A stretch of 64,000 nucleotides of DNA from Pyrocephalus nanus (lineage: Eukaryota; Chordata; Aves; Passeriformes; Tyrannidae). The translations under genes and the position numbers were made by a program. A model generated the notes under the pieces. It had not been told where the DNA came from and did not search any database. It saw only the letters and a list, made by a program, of their open reading frames with translations. The DNA is taken from contig CM076280.1 in the NCBI GenBank assembly GCA_038380795.1, positions 10,093,501 through 10,157,500 of the forward strand. The letters run 5' to 3'. How positions within the stretch are numbered: the first letter of the stretch is position 1; every line of letters starts with the position of its first letter. This document shows, piece by piece, positions 24,809 to 35,188 of this stretch.

Positions 24809-25799
24809 CAGGGAGAATAAGCTGTAGCCAAAAGTAAAAGTCATTAATTTTAAGACAGAGATGTAAGCAAAGTTTCCTTCCCCTCTGCAGGTTGGTCAGG
24901 GTAGGCTATGCAGTAATTGAAAAGTAAAGGCAATTGAATTACAGGCTCCTGTCCAAACCGAGTGCGATTTCTTCTTCTTCTTCTTCTCTCTCTCTTTTTT
25001 TTTTTTTTTTTTTTACAACCTCCATTGCATCAGAACTAGGCAGTATTCCTGATGTTCTCATGTGTGTTAATGCTGACTCACAGACTAACTTGCACAAGAA
25101 AAAAAAACACACAGGCAGCTCCACCATACTAGGTAATGAGCTCTAGCAAGAAGCAGCGTCTGATGTTTTGTAAGCTTCTCTTAATTGACCTTTTAAGATA
25201 TTTACTTTATTTTAAAGCTTTCTGTTCCGTAGTGGCACGGTGGTAGGACTGAGTCATGCATGTTATATATTGCCTGCTCTGCTGTTGTGTACTAGGAGTG
25301 AGGAGAATAGGATTCAGCATGGCACTTGTCTTTCTGATGTGTTACGGATGGGAATTAGCGCTTGTGCCGGGATGCTGGAGGCAGGGTGATGGGGTTGCTG
25401 TTTGCTTTCTGCTGGCTGCAAACTTACTCGGGGTCTTGAGTTTTTATTAGGTGGCAAAATATTCCGTCCTGCTGGATGATTGTATTTTTTTAATCCAGGT
25501 CTCTCCCTTTCCCTTCTCCTTGCAGCAGTCGGGGTGGAGGGAGGGGGGGGGAACCAACCCAACATTAAAATGTTGCTTTTTCTGGTCTTTGCTTCTCCTT
25601 GGTTTGAGAGGCTCTTGAAATCAGTGATAAGGAAGAGGAGAAGGAAAGAAAAAAAACCAACAAACAACTAATGAAATAATAATGGCAGTAACACGCTTTG
25701 CCCGGGCTGAATGACGGCACTTTTTGGAGGCTGCCGGGTGGGTGACCTCGAGGAGCCGCGATGTGCCCGGGCTGCCGGTGACTCACCTTGCAGCAGGAC
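17780..25799. other. Non-coding interval, no gene seen
   Basis: Unique sequence with several A+T-rich patches (about 19680-19800, 22000-22320, 23580-23720, 24480-24930). The 22.0-22.3 kb patch carries an octamer ATGCAAAT at 22254-22261. Three near-palindromic ACCGGT repeats lie at 22897-22987 and are annotated separately. Simple repeats include a T run at about 24778-24804, a TTC/TC tract at about 24970-24998 and a TATATA stretch near 23983-24012. No exon with recognisable coding content was found. Confidence 0.5.
22897..22987. repeat. Three near-palindromic AAACCGGT-type repeats (Grainyhead-like)
   Basis: Three related units lie at 22897-22914, 22929-22946 and 22972-22987. The middle one contains AAACCGGTGACCGGTTT, a perfect inverted repeat around one central base. 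The first differs from it at one position and the third at several. ACCGGTTT matches the half of the AACCGGTT core bound by Grainyhead-family factors. The flanking word TTTAGCTYTAAA is also shared between units, which suggests a short tandem duplication. I see no gene in the surrounding kilobase. Confidence 0.6.
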
Positions 25800-26520
25800 A
25801 GAGCCCGGGAACGGGGCTGTGCCAGGGCTGTGCCAGGGGCCTGGGGGAGAGACCCCTCAGGGCTCTGCAGGGTCCCCAAGGAGAGGCACCTCGGGGCTGT
25901 GCCAGGGTCTCCAGGGAGAGATGCTGGGGGCTGTCCCGGGGTCTCTGGGAAGAGACCCCAGGGTTGTGCTGGGGTTCTTGGGGCTGTGCTGGGGTCCCAA
26001 GGAAGAGATGATGGGGCTGTGCTGGGGTCCCCACAGAGAGACCCCTCGGGGCTGTGCTGGGTCCTCAAGGAGAGACCCCTCAGGGCTGTGCTGGAGAGAC
26101 CCCTTGGGGCAGAGTTGGGGTCCCCAGGGAGAGGTGCTTGGGGTTATGCTGGGGGTCTCCATGGAGAGACCCCAGGGCTGTGCCAGGGTCTCTGGGAAGG
26201 TGCCAGGGCTGTGCCAGGGTCCCCATGGAGAGACCCCTCACAGCTGTGCTGGAATCCCCAAGGAGAGACCTCTTGGGGCTGTGCCAGGGTCCCAGGACAA
26301 GATGCTGGGGGCTATCCTGGGGTCTCTGGGAAGAGACCCGAGGGCTGTACTGGGGTTCCTGGGGCTGTGCTGGGGTCCCCATGGAGAGATGCTTGGGACT
26401 GTACCAGGGTCCCTGGGGAGAGACCCTGGGGCTGTGTTGAGGTCCCCAAGGAGAGACCCCTGGGCTGTGCTGTGGTCCCTGAGCAAAACCCTGGAGGCCG
26501 TGCCGGGGTCCCCAAACCGA
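25800..26520. repeat. GC-rich minisatellite, unit about 34-36 bp, with a 381-bp higher-order repeat
   Basis: Units of the form GGGGCTGTGCTGGGGTCCCC followed by an AAGGAGAGACCCCTC-like half recur about twenty times with indels. A longer copy exists: the block starting at 25920 (GATGCTGGGGGCTGTCC...) is nearly repeated from 26301, an offset of 381 bases that holds for about 100 bases. TAA, TAG and TGA are almost absent, so all three + frames and two - frames stay open for hundreds of bases. This explains the long open frames here, and I do not call a gene. Confidence 0.9.
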
Positions 26521-29500
26521 GCACCCATCACCCCACCCCAGGCTGCCCTGGCAGTGGGGCCACACACACACCTCCTGAGCTGCATCATCAAGCATTAATC
26601 CAGCTCACTTTCCCATCTTCTCCCCCATTCCCTGCCCGAGCCTGCAGGTCTGGACTTTCCCTGCGAACTTCCAGGCTGAAGGAGCCCCGTGCTGCGTGTC
26701 TGCTGCGTGTGGGCTGCTGGGGTGCTACTGAGGAATATTTGCAAATTCACTTCGGGCTCTTAAGAAGGCAGAAATAATCTTCTTTCCCCCTTTGCCACTG
26801 GCTGCTGCACTAAAAATAGGGGCCGGCCGCGCCGCTTGCCACTTGCAGCATTTCAAAAATAAATACTTTGGAGCTGCAGCTCCCGGTGCTGCAGGAGAGG
26901 AGTCTCGCTAGGACTGGCATTTGATTACTGAACTTAACCTTGTTTTGCTCTGTGCAGGCATCCACAGCATTCCACGGCCCTGCCCCGATCCCTCTCCCTT
27001 CCCCTCCGGGATTTTCTCGCCCTGAAAAGGGGGGGGGAATGCTCAGTTTTGGGGTTGGGGGGGTGTGCAATGACTTTTTGGCTTCTTGTCTCCCTGTGGT
27101 GCAGAGTCTGGGGATGCACTGCCTAGACCTGAAGTGCATTTTATTTGACTTAATTTAACTCTTTATTTTATTGAACTCTTTATTTTATGTAAGGCATTGC
27201 AGCAGCTCTGGGCTCAGGGGATGGTTCTTGGCTGCCGAGTTCTCAGGGAGCTGTTGCCTATTTTCCCTTGGGTTTATATAAAAGTGCATTTCCTTTGCAT
27301 TCACAGGGGGGGAAACAACCCCAAAACCATGGATTTGAGGGCAGGGCAGGTGGCACCCTGTGCCTGGGGGTGCTGGGTGGCTTTGGTGGGTGACATCCCC
27401 CTGCCAGCCTCAAATCCAAGGGTGGGATTTTTTCCCCTCCTCTCTCCTCATTTACAGAAGAAAGAGAAGTTTCCTTTGACCCTTTGGGGCCTTCAAGGGC
27501 AGGACTTTTCAGCTCTTTTCTTTGGAGGGGCTTTGGCTGGGGGGGTGAAAGCCTTTGGCTGCTTTGTCTCCCACCCCCAGAGGGTCCCTGTCCCTTTGTC
27601 CCTGTCCCAGCTGCTGCCCAGAGCACCTTCCTGCGGGAACTGCAGGACTTGGGGGATATTTGGGGTTTTTTTGGGGGGTGATTCATTCACCGCTGACTCT
27701 CTCTGTATGTTGTTTGGCTAACTAAAAAAGACAATTTAAATACATTATCTAATTATTTCTGATTACTCCTGGGGGAGCTCTGATGGCAGCATCTTATTCT
27801 AGGTCGATGCTTTTTTTCCTTTGTTGCTGTCGCCTCTTCCCAACCTTTCAGGCCTCGGAGCAGGGAATTAGTTTGGAAAAGAGCAAACCTGCTTTTTTTT
27901 TTTTTTTTTTCTTTACCCCCAAAGCAGATGAAGGCAGAGGCTGAGAATTCCCAAACTCTCCTGGAAGTTGTCTCAAATAACAGCTGCATTTTTTATGAAC
28001 ATCTTGTGACAAAGACTGTGACTTTACAAAAATCAGGCAGAGATGTACAAATTGTCCTGCTGTATCCAAGTGCTGGAAAAAAGAGGCTGCCATCAGAAAA
28101 CAAAATGATGTTTTGCCTGAGCGGTCACATGTGTCAAATAATCAAAGTAGGAGGCACTTGGCTGGTTTTAATCCACCTTAGTCCAAGTTTTCCTGGTTGG
28201 AGGTGTCCAGCTGATGATCTGTCACCTGTAGGACACGGCAGCCCAAAGGGGACTGGGATTTTTTTTGGTAGGGAGGGTGCTGGGGGCTCCTCCTGCACCT
28301 TGGGGCATGGCTCAGCTTGGGAGATGAGGTTGGAAAAATACAATTTACATCTGGAATTGCAAAGGTCATTTTTCCTGCAGCGCAGCTCTTCCAATGTCAG
28401 ATGGGCTGAAGCCATTTCAAACCCTTCAAAAGTCACTCGCTGCTCTATTTAAAAGAAAAATAATCATATTTAGTAGGGGATCTTTTTAAGATAGACATTG
28501 TCAACTGTTACTGCTTTTGCCATCCAGTCACAGTAATATTTTGTTACTGTTGTTTTTAGGGAATGTGAGGTTTGGTCGTGAGCAAACCTTTCCTTGGCTT
28601 TCAAGACTTCCTTAATTTCTTGGATTCTTGGGGGATTTGGGGTTGTTGGTGGTTTTGGGTTGGGTTTTTTGGATTTTTTTTTTTTTATACAATCTGGTCA
28701 TAAAAAGGCAGGGACAGAGGGAGGAGGAAGGAGAAAAAATTCCAGCAGTCCTGGCTGGAGGTTTATTGGAGTGGTTTGGGCTTTTGCAGCTTGCTGGTAC
28801 AGCTTGGCTTGTGTTCCTCAGTGCACTTTCTAGACCAAAGACTGTTACTTTTCTCACCATTTTCCCTGAGAGCCATATTTTGGGAGGGACCAGGTGTGTG
28901 GAGCATCTTGGTTCAAACTCTGATCTCTGCTGGGAGGTTGTACATGAGATCTGCCAAGGACTTGGGAGGCTGGGGCACTCTGGTGCTTCTCTCTGACTTA
29001 AACCTACCCTAAACCAGCTCAGTTTTGGTGTTTTTAGGGAGATGTGGGTTGCTCCTGGCATGCCTGGCTTGTTTATAGAGCAAATTCTAAGCCATATTAA
29101 TAATTAATATCTATTTAAAGTTGGCTTGTTCTGTGCTACTGAGCTGTCCTTGGCTGGTCTCACACATCCTGCCCTGCTGGGTCCAAGGAGGTCCCATCCA
29201 GGGCCTTCCTGGTCTGTCCTCCAGCTCTTAGGGAGCCCTTCCTGGGACAAAAGAGGAGGAGGAGAGATCCTTCCCCACCCATGGTCTGGGTGAGGCTTCC
29301 TTCAGGTGCCTGAGCAGTGAAGTTTATTCTGTGAAGCACTTTTTTCTCAGTGATTCTCACAGATCCACAGTGGATCTGTGTTTGCCAGGGCAGATTCCAT
29401 CCCTCCTCCAGCAGAGATGGGTGGTGGGATGGTGGGAAGAAGTTTTAGGCTCTCAGGCTCGGCTGTCGAGGGACCATCCCTGACCTCCTCATGGGATGTC

Positions 29501-30302
29501 ACCTTGGGCTGCTCTCTTTGCCTCCTCATCAGCAGCAGGCAGAGATCCCAGTGAGCTGCTGTGGGGTCACTGAGTATTCCCAGTGCCCAGAGATCCCGCT
29601 CTGGGAGCGGGGTGGCTCTGCCAGGCGTCAGGAGGCTGCAGGTCCCGTGGGATGCAAGAGCAGCCGTGCTGGGGGAGTTGCTGGAAGGGCAGGGGAAGGC
29701 AGCCCAGCCCTGGAGTTGAACTTCATGCACCAAACATCTCTTTGGATGTGGGAGTGGAGATCTGAGCAGCATCAGGAGGGAAAGGGTCACGCCAGAGCAT
29801 GGCCAGCCCTGTGCTCCCTGCAGCTGCCCCTCCACTAAGGATGGGATCACCTCCCACCTCCGAAATTTGAACGGTGTGGGACCATCCGAGCTGAGCAATT
29901 GAACCAAACTGGAGACCAGTGGCAGAACTAAAACCACCCTGGGCAAGGCAGAAGTGAGCAAAGGGAGGCCCCACCCTCTTTCCCAGAAAAAAAAAAGCAC
30001 CAAACATGCTCAATAAATGCGAAGGTAATTTAAAATCTGAATCCAGGAGACAATGTGACTGGGATTTCATTACTTAAGCAAATGGATTTGCTTTTAGTGG
30101 ATTCAGCCACAGACTGAAAGAAGCTTTCCCCAAGGGGTAAACATTTTTCCTGCATTTGAAAGGCTTTCTTGTATTGGGGAGGGGCTGGAGGGGGGGGGCA
30201 GGAGGCAGGACTGTGGCTGCCCAAGGAGCACCTTTATTTTGGGCAGATTTGGGCATTCCCAAAGCTCTGCTTTTGGGTGGGTGGTTTTGGGGGGCTCTTG
30301 GG
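26521..30302. other. Non-coding interval, no gene seen
   Basis: Unique, moderately GC-rich sequence. T runs lie near 27892-27910 and 28675-28686, and an A+T-rich patch at about 28440-28560. The open frames are short to moderate and lack recognisable domains or paired splice sites. Confidence 0.5.
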
Positions 30303-30700
30303 ATGAGATGCTGGGGCAGGTGGGATGCTGGGGCAGGTGGGAGGATGCTGAGGAGGATGCAGGAGGTGCTGGGGGGGATTTAGGGCATGCTGGGCAGGAT
30401 GCAGGGGGTGTTGAGGGGGATGCAGGAGGATGCAGGGGACATGCTGAGGATGCTGGAGGGATGCAGGAGGATGCTGAGGGGATGCAGGGCTGATGCAGGA
30501 GGGTGCTGGGGGTGCAGGATGATACTGGGGAGATGCTGAGGGCATGCAGGAGGATGCTGGGGAGATGCAGGACGATACTGGGGGTGATGCAGGAGGATGC
30601 TGAGGACACAGGGGATGCAGGAGGATGCTGAAGGGTACCAGGGATTCCGGGGGGATGCTGGGGATACAGGAGAAAGCTGGGGGGATGCAGGGGATGCTCC
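30303..30700. repeat. GATGC(T/A)GG(A/G)G-type minisatellite
   Basis: About 400 bases are built from 8-20 base variants of GATGCTGGGG and GATGCAGGAG. On the minus strand the array is free of stops and yields a long Pro/Ser/Ala-rich frame spanning about 30103-30795. That frame is a product of the repeat and is not accepted as a protein. Confidence 0.88.
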
Positions 30701-30789
30701 CCACCCCTGCTCAGTGCCTTTCTCCGGCCGCAGGAGTTAACCAGCAGCAGTGCCAGCTCTGCAGACTGTTTGGAATAGTTTAAATGCTT

Positions 30790-31200
30790 TGACACTCTGG
30801 ATGTACTAGATGGCAGGGGAGGCAGTTTACAGCGTAATTCATATGCAAAACTGCACTATAAATTTAAAACCTGTCTCAGTTGCCGTGGCACCACTAAGCA
30901 TTTCATCAGCATACAGTACAGTATTTCTGCCATCTTTGTTTGCATTGCAGTGACTCATCAAAAGTCTGTCTTGTACCAACACTGAGAGCATTCCTCTGGC
31001 ACTGATATTTCTCTGTTTTTAAAGCTTCGGTTTGAAACTGGCATTTACTTCAGGTCCCTAATCAAAGGGCTCTATTCATTGCAGAGAGCAGCCTGAATGT
31101 TAATCTGCATCCGGCCTATTCATTTAGATGCTGTGCGCTGCCGGGGAGATTTGACTTGGTAAAAGCTTCAGCTCCAGCAGATACAAACCCAGGGCTTGAT
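30790..31200. promoter_or_regulatory. Candidate conserved regulatory block upstream of NACC2
   Basis: An abrupt switch from minisatellite to balanced-composition, low-repeat sequence dense in factor motifs. A perfect AP-1 site TGACTCA lies at 30951-30957 and a TCF/LEF-type ATCAAAG at 31061-31067. An octamer-like ATATGCAAAA lies near 30840, and a TATA-like CTATAAATTTA near 30855. It sits immediately 5' of the CpG-rich segment that precedes the first coding exon. The sequence suggests a promoter-proximal enhancer, but function and conservation are inferred. Confidence 0.35.
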
Positions 31201-31214
31201 ACTCTGTTTTATTT

Positions 31215-32090
31215 CCCCCCCTCCTCCCCTGAGCCCTCGGCAGCAGCGATCGGGGGACCCGGAGCCCCCTCGGCGAGCGGACGCTGCTCAAGGTACATTC
31301 GCTCCCAGCCGGGTGAAGGCACCGGGAACTTCCTCGCTTGGAAGGATTTTTTTTTTTTTTTTTTTTTTTTTCTAACCATGCAGATACAATTAAATTGGCT
31401 CCGAGTGTGTTCCCTTTTCTTCCTGTTACCCCGTGGCCTTGCAGATAGGACTTTTTTTTTTCTTCTTCTTCTTCTCCTTTTTCTTCTCCCCAGCAATGGG
31501 AACAGAGCAGCTCTTTGTGGGTTATTATTTTCTTTGCAGAGATTTTTTTTTTTTTTAATCTTTCGCAGATAAACTTCTATTTTTTCCCCCCTCCTTTTTT
31601 TTTTTTTTTTTTTTAAATATCGTTCTTCCGAGCTTTCAGTACTAGTTAACCGTAGTTTTGCTTCGGTAGTATTGAAGTAAAACAGGATTTTAACCCTGCT
31701 GGACTCTTCGGGGAGGGAGCACGGGGAGGGGGGGAGGGTTTGGGCTCCGGATCCGCAGTGATTTGCTCCGCTGGAGTTTTCGGAGCTCGGGCTGCTGTGC
31801 TGGCGTTACCTGCTGCGGGTTTGCACGAGGTCCCTTTCCCAACGCCAGGCTTCCTTTTGGGTGGTGGAAACAGGAATTCTGCCCGCGGCCAAAAGGTACA
31901 GCTGGCCCCGAGGAGGAGCGGCCGCGCTGGGATGCGGAGCCGGAGTCGCTTCCAACCCGAGGGGGGGTTTGCTTGGAGGGTCCTCTCTGCCGATTCCCGG
32001 GGGATTGGGGGCGGTCAGGGGGGCTCTGTCCGCAGGAAGGGCTGGGCTGGGGCTCCCCCTGCCCCGCTTTGCATTTAGGGGGGGGATAAT
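31215..32090 (+). promoter_or_regulatory. CpG-rich segment, candidate NACC2 alternative promoter and leader exon
   Basis: CpG dinucleotides cluster at about 31240-31330 and again at 31740-32060, with a NotI-type GCGGCCGC around 31918, in contrast to CpG-poor flanks. Two donor-like sites with MAG|GT context follow the CpG-rich pieces: CAAG|GTACAT near 31290 and AAAAG|GTACAG near 31896. Either could splice to the acceptor at 32759. Unmethylated CpG islands usually mark vertebrate promoters. T-rich runs at 31347-31371 and 31593-31614 split the segment. A leader exon here is an inference, because the main promoter could also lie outside the window. Confidence 0.35.
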
Positions 32091-32759
32091 TAAAAGACAA
32101 CTTGGTAGGCGGCTCGCTGCAGCACTGGGTTTGTTTTATTGGGGCTCAAATATCTGGCTTAATTTGGAGCTAAGCCTCGTTTTGTTGGAGGATAAATCTG
32201 TTGAGAAGGGGTTTAACTGTTGAAATGCTCCCTCTTTCTGGTGCAAATGGGAAGATTGCTTTTCAAAGTGCTTTTTCCTGGGAGCTGTCGCTCCGGCAGA
32301 ATCCTGTATTTATTTCGGGCAGAATGGCACATTGTTTTATAAATATCTTTTCTGTAGTTTCAACAGAGCTGCTGGTTGTTGTGTTTCTTATATAATGCTA
32401 CCGAGATCTGTCTGACTGTCTCTCGTTTGCTTTACTGTTCTCTCCCATTATCGTTCAGATTTTCCTGCTGTAAAGTAAAAAGCCCCGGGGGAATAAATCA
32501 GTGGTGCTTATTTGAACAAACCACAACTTGAAGGGGATACTTGCGTTTTTGGGGGGAATATCCTTGGAACAGCATTCCCAACGTGGGTTGAAAACACTGA
32601 TAAGTAATTTTTATGAGCGATTGCTTTTCCACGTCGGCTCTCGGAGCTCGTTTTGAGCCTCTGATGTCGGGTGAGGTGGGTTCCTCCGCTTCTCCTGCTT
32701 TGGTGAACCGTCTAAAAACGCCGTTCCCTCTCTCCCCCTGCCTTCTCATTTTTTTTCAG

Positions 32760-32798
32760 ATGTGCCCTACTTTGGATATCCCTGCATTGAATGTCTGA
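32760..32798 (+). CDS. Upstream ORF in the NACC2 5' UTR, 12 codons
   Basis: The first three bases after the acceptor (TTTTTTTCAG|ATG) form an ATG that opens a 12-codon frame, MCPTLDIPALNV, ending in TGA at 32796-32798. That is 23 bases before the NACC2 start codon. The bases at -3 to -1 come from whichever leader exon is spliced on. A leader ending in the usual AAG would give A at -3, a favourable context. Such uORFs commonly lower or condition translation of the main frame. Whether this one is translated is unknown. Confidence 0.45.
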   Translation: MCPTLDIPALNV

Positions 32799-33207
32799 GG
32801 AGCTCCAGCCGACCCTGAGCCATGTCGCAGATGTTGCACATAGAGATTCCCAACTTTGGGAACACCGTTCTGGGCTGCCTGAACGAGCAGCGGCTGCTGG
32901 GGCTGTACTGCGATGTGTCCATCGTGGTGAAGGGCCAGGCCTTCAAGGCTCACCGGGCGGTGCTGGCCGCCAGCAGCCTCTACTTCCGAGACTTGTTCAG
33001 CGGGAACAGCAAAAACGCCTTCGAGCTGCCGGGCACCGTCCCCCCCGCCTGCTTCCAGCAGATCCTCTCCTTCTGCTACACCGGGAAGCTGACCATGGCT
33101 GCCAGCGAGCAGCTGGTGGTGATGTACACGGCGGGCTTCCTGCAGATCCAGCACATCGTGGAGAAAGGCACGGACTTGATGTTCAAGGTCAGCTCGCCCC
33201 ACTGTGA
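32791..33207 (+). other. Second upstream ATG, frame overlapping NACC2 out of frame
   Basis: An ATG at 32791, overlapping the last codons of the 12-codon uORF, opens a 138-codon frame in +1 relative to NACC2 and runs deep into the BTB-coding sequence. Its context is poor (T at -3, T at +4), while the NACC2 ATG has G at -3, so most ribosomes would probably scan past it. The predicted peptide resembles nothing known and reflects GC-rich coding DNA read in another frame. It is recorded as a possible regulatory start, not as a protein. Confidence 0.3.
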
Positions 33208-33695
33208 CTCTCAGACCACCATGATCGAAGACCCCAGCTCGGAGCCGCAGAGCCCCTGCAACCAGCTGCAGTCGGCCTCGGCGCCCTACGTCATGTCCCC
33301 CTCCATGCCCATCCCGCTCCTCACGCGCGTCAAGCACGAGAACATGGAGCTGCAGGCGGCCGCCCTGCCCGCCGGCGCTGGGAAAAGGCCGCTGGAAGCC
33401 GGCGCGCGGGATGGGACCGGGGGCGGCGGTGGCGGCGGTGCCAACGCCGGGCCCCTGAAGCTCTCCCGCGTGTCCTACTACGGGATGCCCAACCTGGCCA
33501 CCCTCATCCCCAACGTGCAGCAGGTGCAGTACTCGCAGGGGGAGCGGACGAGCCCCGGCGCCAGCAGCATTCCCACCACCGACAGCCCCACCTCCTACCA
33601 CAACGAGGAGGACGAGGAGGACGACGAGGCCTACGACACCATGGTGGAGGAGCAGTACGGGCAGATGTACATCAAGTCCTCGGGAGGCTACTCTG
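32822..33695 (+). CDS. NACC2: NACC2 coding exon 1: BTB/POZ domain and acidic linker
   Basis: It encodes residues 1-291 plus one base. The start ATG has G at -3 and the family's invariant N terminus follows directly. The BTB/POZ domain covers about residues 20-125, with its signature CDVSIVVKG (from C30), [12 protein letters not shown] and LSFCYTGKL. This fold makes homodimers and binds corepressors. The linker has a basic patch with KRPLE near residue 186, a seven-glycine run near residues 200-206, a serine/proline stretch (RTSPGASS...[11 protein letters not shown]), and an acidic cluster [11 protein letters not shown] near 261-271. The donor is CTCTG|GTAAAT. Without splicing, the frame would run on for 116 intron codons to 34045. 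The exon is GC- and CpG-rich. Confidence 0.98.
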
Positions 33696-35160
33696 GTAAA
33701 TGGGCGGCTCTGTCCTTGGGTTTTTGGTTCCCCCCTCAGTGGTTGCCTGGGCCTCGTCTGGCCACTGCGAGTCGTTTTGAGTCATTCATTGGGCTTTTGT
33801 CTCTGAGGGCTTCGTTTGTTGTTTTTTGTAGCGCGGTGCAGGAATTGATGCACGTGGTGGGCTTGGTGTCCAGGTGTGGCATGGGTAGGTCCCCCCGTGC
33901 CATCGCTCGTGGGCTGTGTCCCCAACTGGGAGGCCCTTTAGGTGAGAGGCTGCATCATCCACCACGGTCACATCGTCCACCACAGTCAGCTCAGCCCTTC
34001 AGTTTTTGGCTGAGGCTCCCAACAGGGAGCCCGGTGGTTGCGTGAGCCCTGTGGTGGTGACATCCATCCCGAGGTGATGATTGAGTTCTCCTGACATGGG
34101 TCATCTGAGAGGGGTGGTCATCCATGGGAAAGGAACGTGGCCCAGTGAAGGCTGGGTGGTTATTTTGGGAATTAGTCTGCAGTGAGGTGCCAGACATGGC
34201 CCCTCTGTCCTGGCGTTTTAGAATAAGATCTTTTTTTAAAAGAGGTAAATGTATAAGGAAGAAAAACATCAGCTAAATCATTTTGATAGATGTTATTTAG
34301 GAATATCTGCAAAAAGAAGGAAAGGAGGACTTTTCTCCCCAGTGCCTGAAGTGCCCCCCTCTCCTTTGCCAGCCTTACCCCACACATCACTGTCAGAAAG
34401 GGAAAAGCAGTTTGGGGGAGTTAATGGTTTTTTGTTTCAACATCAGAAGCAGAACTGAGTAAAATCCTTGTCTTGGCCTTCCAGAATCCATGGTTAAGGG
34501 TGGTATGGTGAATCCCTGGGTGGGCCTGACACAGAGGAGGTGGCTTCATTTTGGTGTTGCTCATCCTGGAGCTGCTGCTCATCCCCCCAGTTGGGCACAG
34601 GGGCACGAGAGGCCCCTTCCCTCTCACTCCTTGGACACATCCCCCTTTCCCAGGTATCTTGGAGGGCTTAGACCCTCTGGAGGATCAGGGCTGGGTACAG
34701 AGCCAGGGCTCAGGACCAGTGAACGAGATTCCCGCTGGGCTCTGGCGGGTCTGCATCCCACATGGAAGCAGCTCCCAGCATCCCGCCTGGACGAAGCTGG
34801 CAGCATCCCACGTGGAAGCTCAGCCTCGCAGGGGCCTCCCTGTGAGAGCTGCAGGTGTTTGTGGCAGCAGCTTTGATCCGGGAATGCTCCCTGGGGAGGG
34901 ACATCTTCCCGCTGGCTCCGGCCGCACGCGGCATCCGCTCGCCTGGAGCCGCCTTCCCTGTTCTGGATCCTGGAATTGCTGGGCTGATGGTGCAAGTGTT
35001 TCACTCTGGTGTGTTGCTGAGCTGGTGTTGATGAGCTTTCCTCAAAGGGGTTTGATTTTAGTCTTAACCAAGGAACAAGATTTGGCAAATAGGGCGATTT
35101 CTGTTATCCCAAGGCAGGTTTCCCTAGCACTGGGAACTGGCTCACCCTGACACGCTGTGC

Positions 35161-35188
35161 CATCCCATCCCATCCCATCCCATCCCAT
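35161..35188. repeat. (CATCC)n microsatellite
   Basis: Five perfect CATCC units and a partial sixth, in NACC2 intron 1. Confidence 0.92.

Noticed and set aside
25711..26777. 295- and 329-codon + frames
   Set aside because: Both are translations of the same GC minisatellite in different frames, and no unique domain exists outside the repeat.
30103..30795. 230-codon minus-strand Pro/Ser/Ala-rich frame
   Set aside because: It is the complement of a GATGCTGGGG-type minisatellite with no non-repeat coding content.
32756..33601. 281-codon minus-strand frame opposite NACC2 coding exon 1
   Set aside because: It mirrors the codon bias of a GC-rich exon, with few stops in the complementary frame. 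It has no domain, start context or splice support.
34551..35150. 199-codon + frame in NACC2 intron 1
   Set aside because: Composition and absence of splice logic suggest chance in GC-rich intron sequence. No recognised domain.
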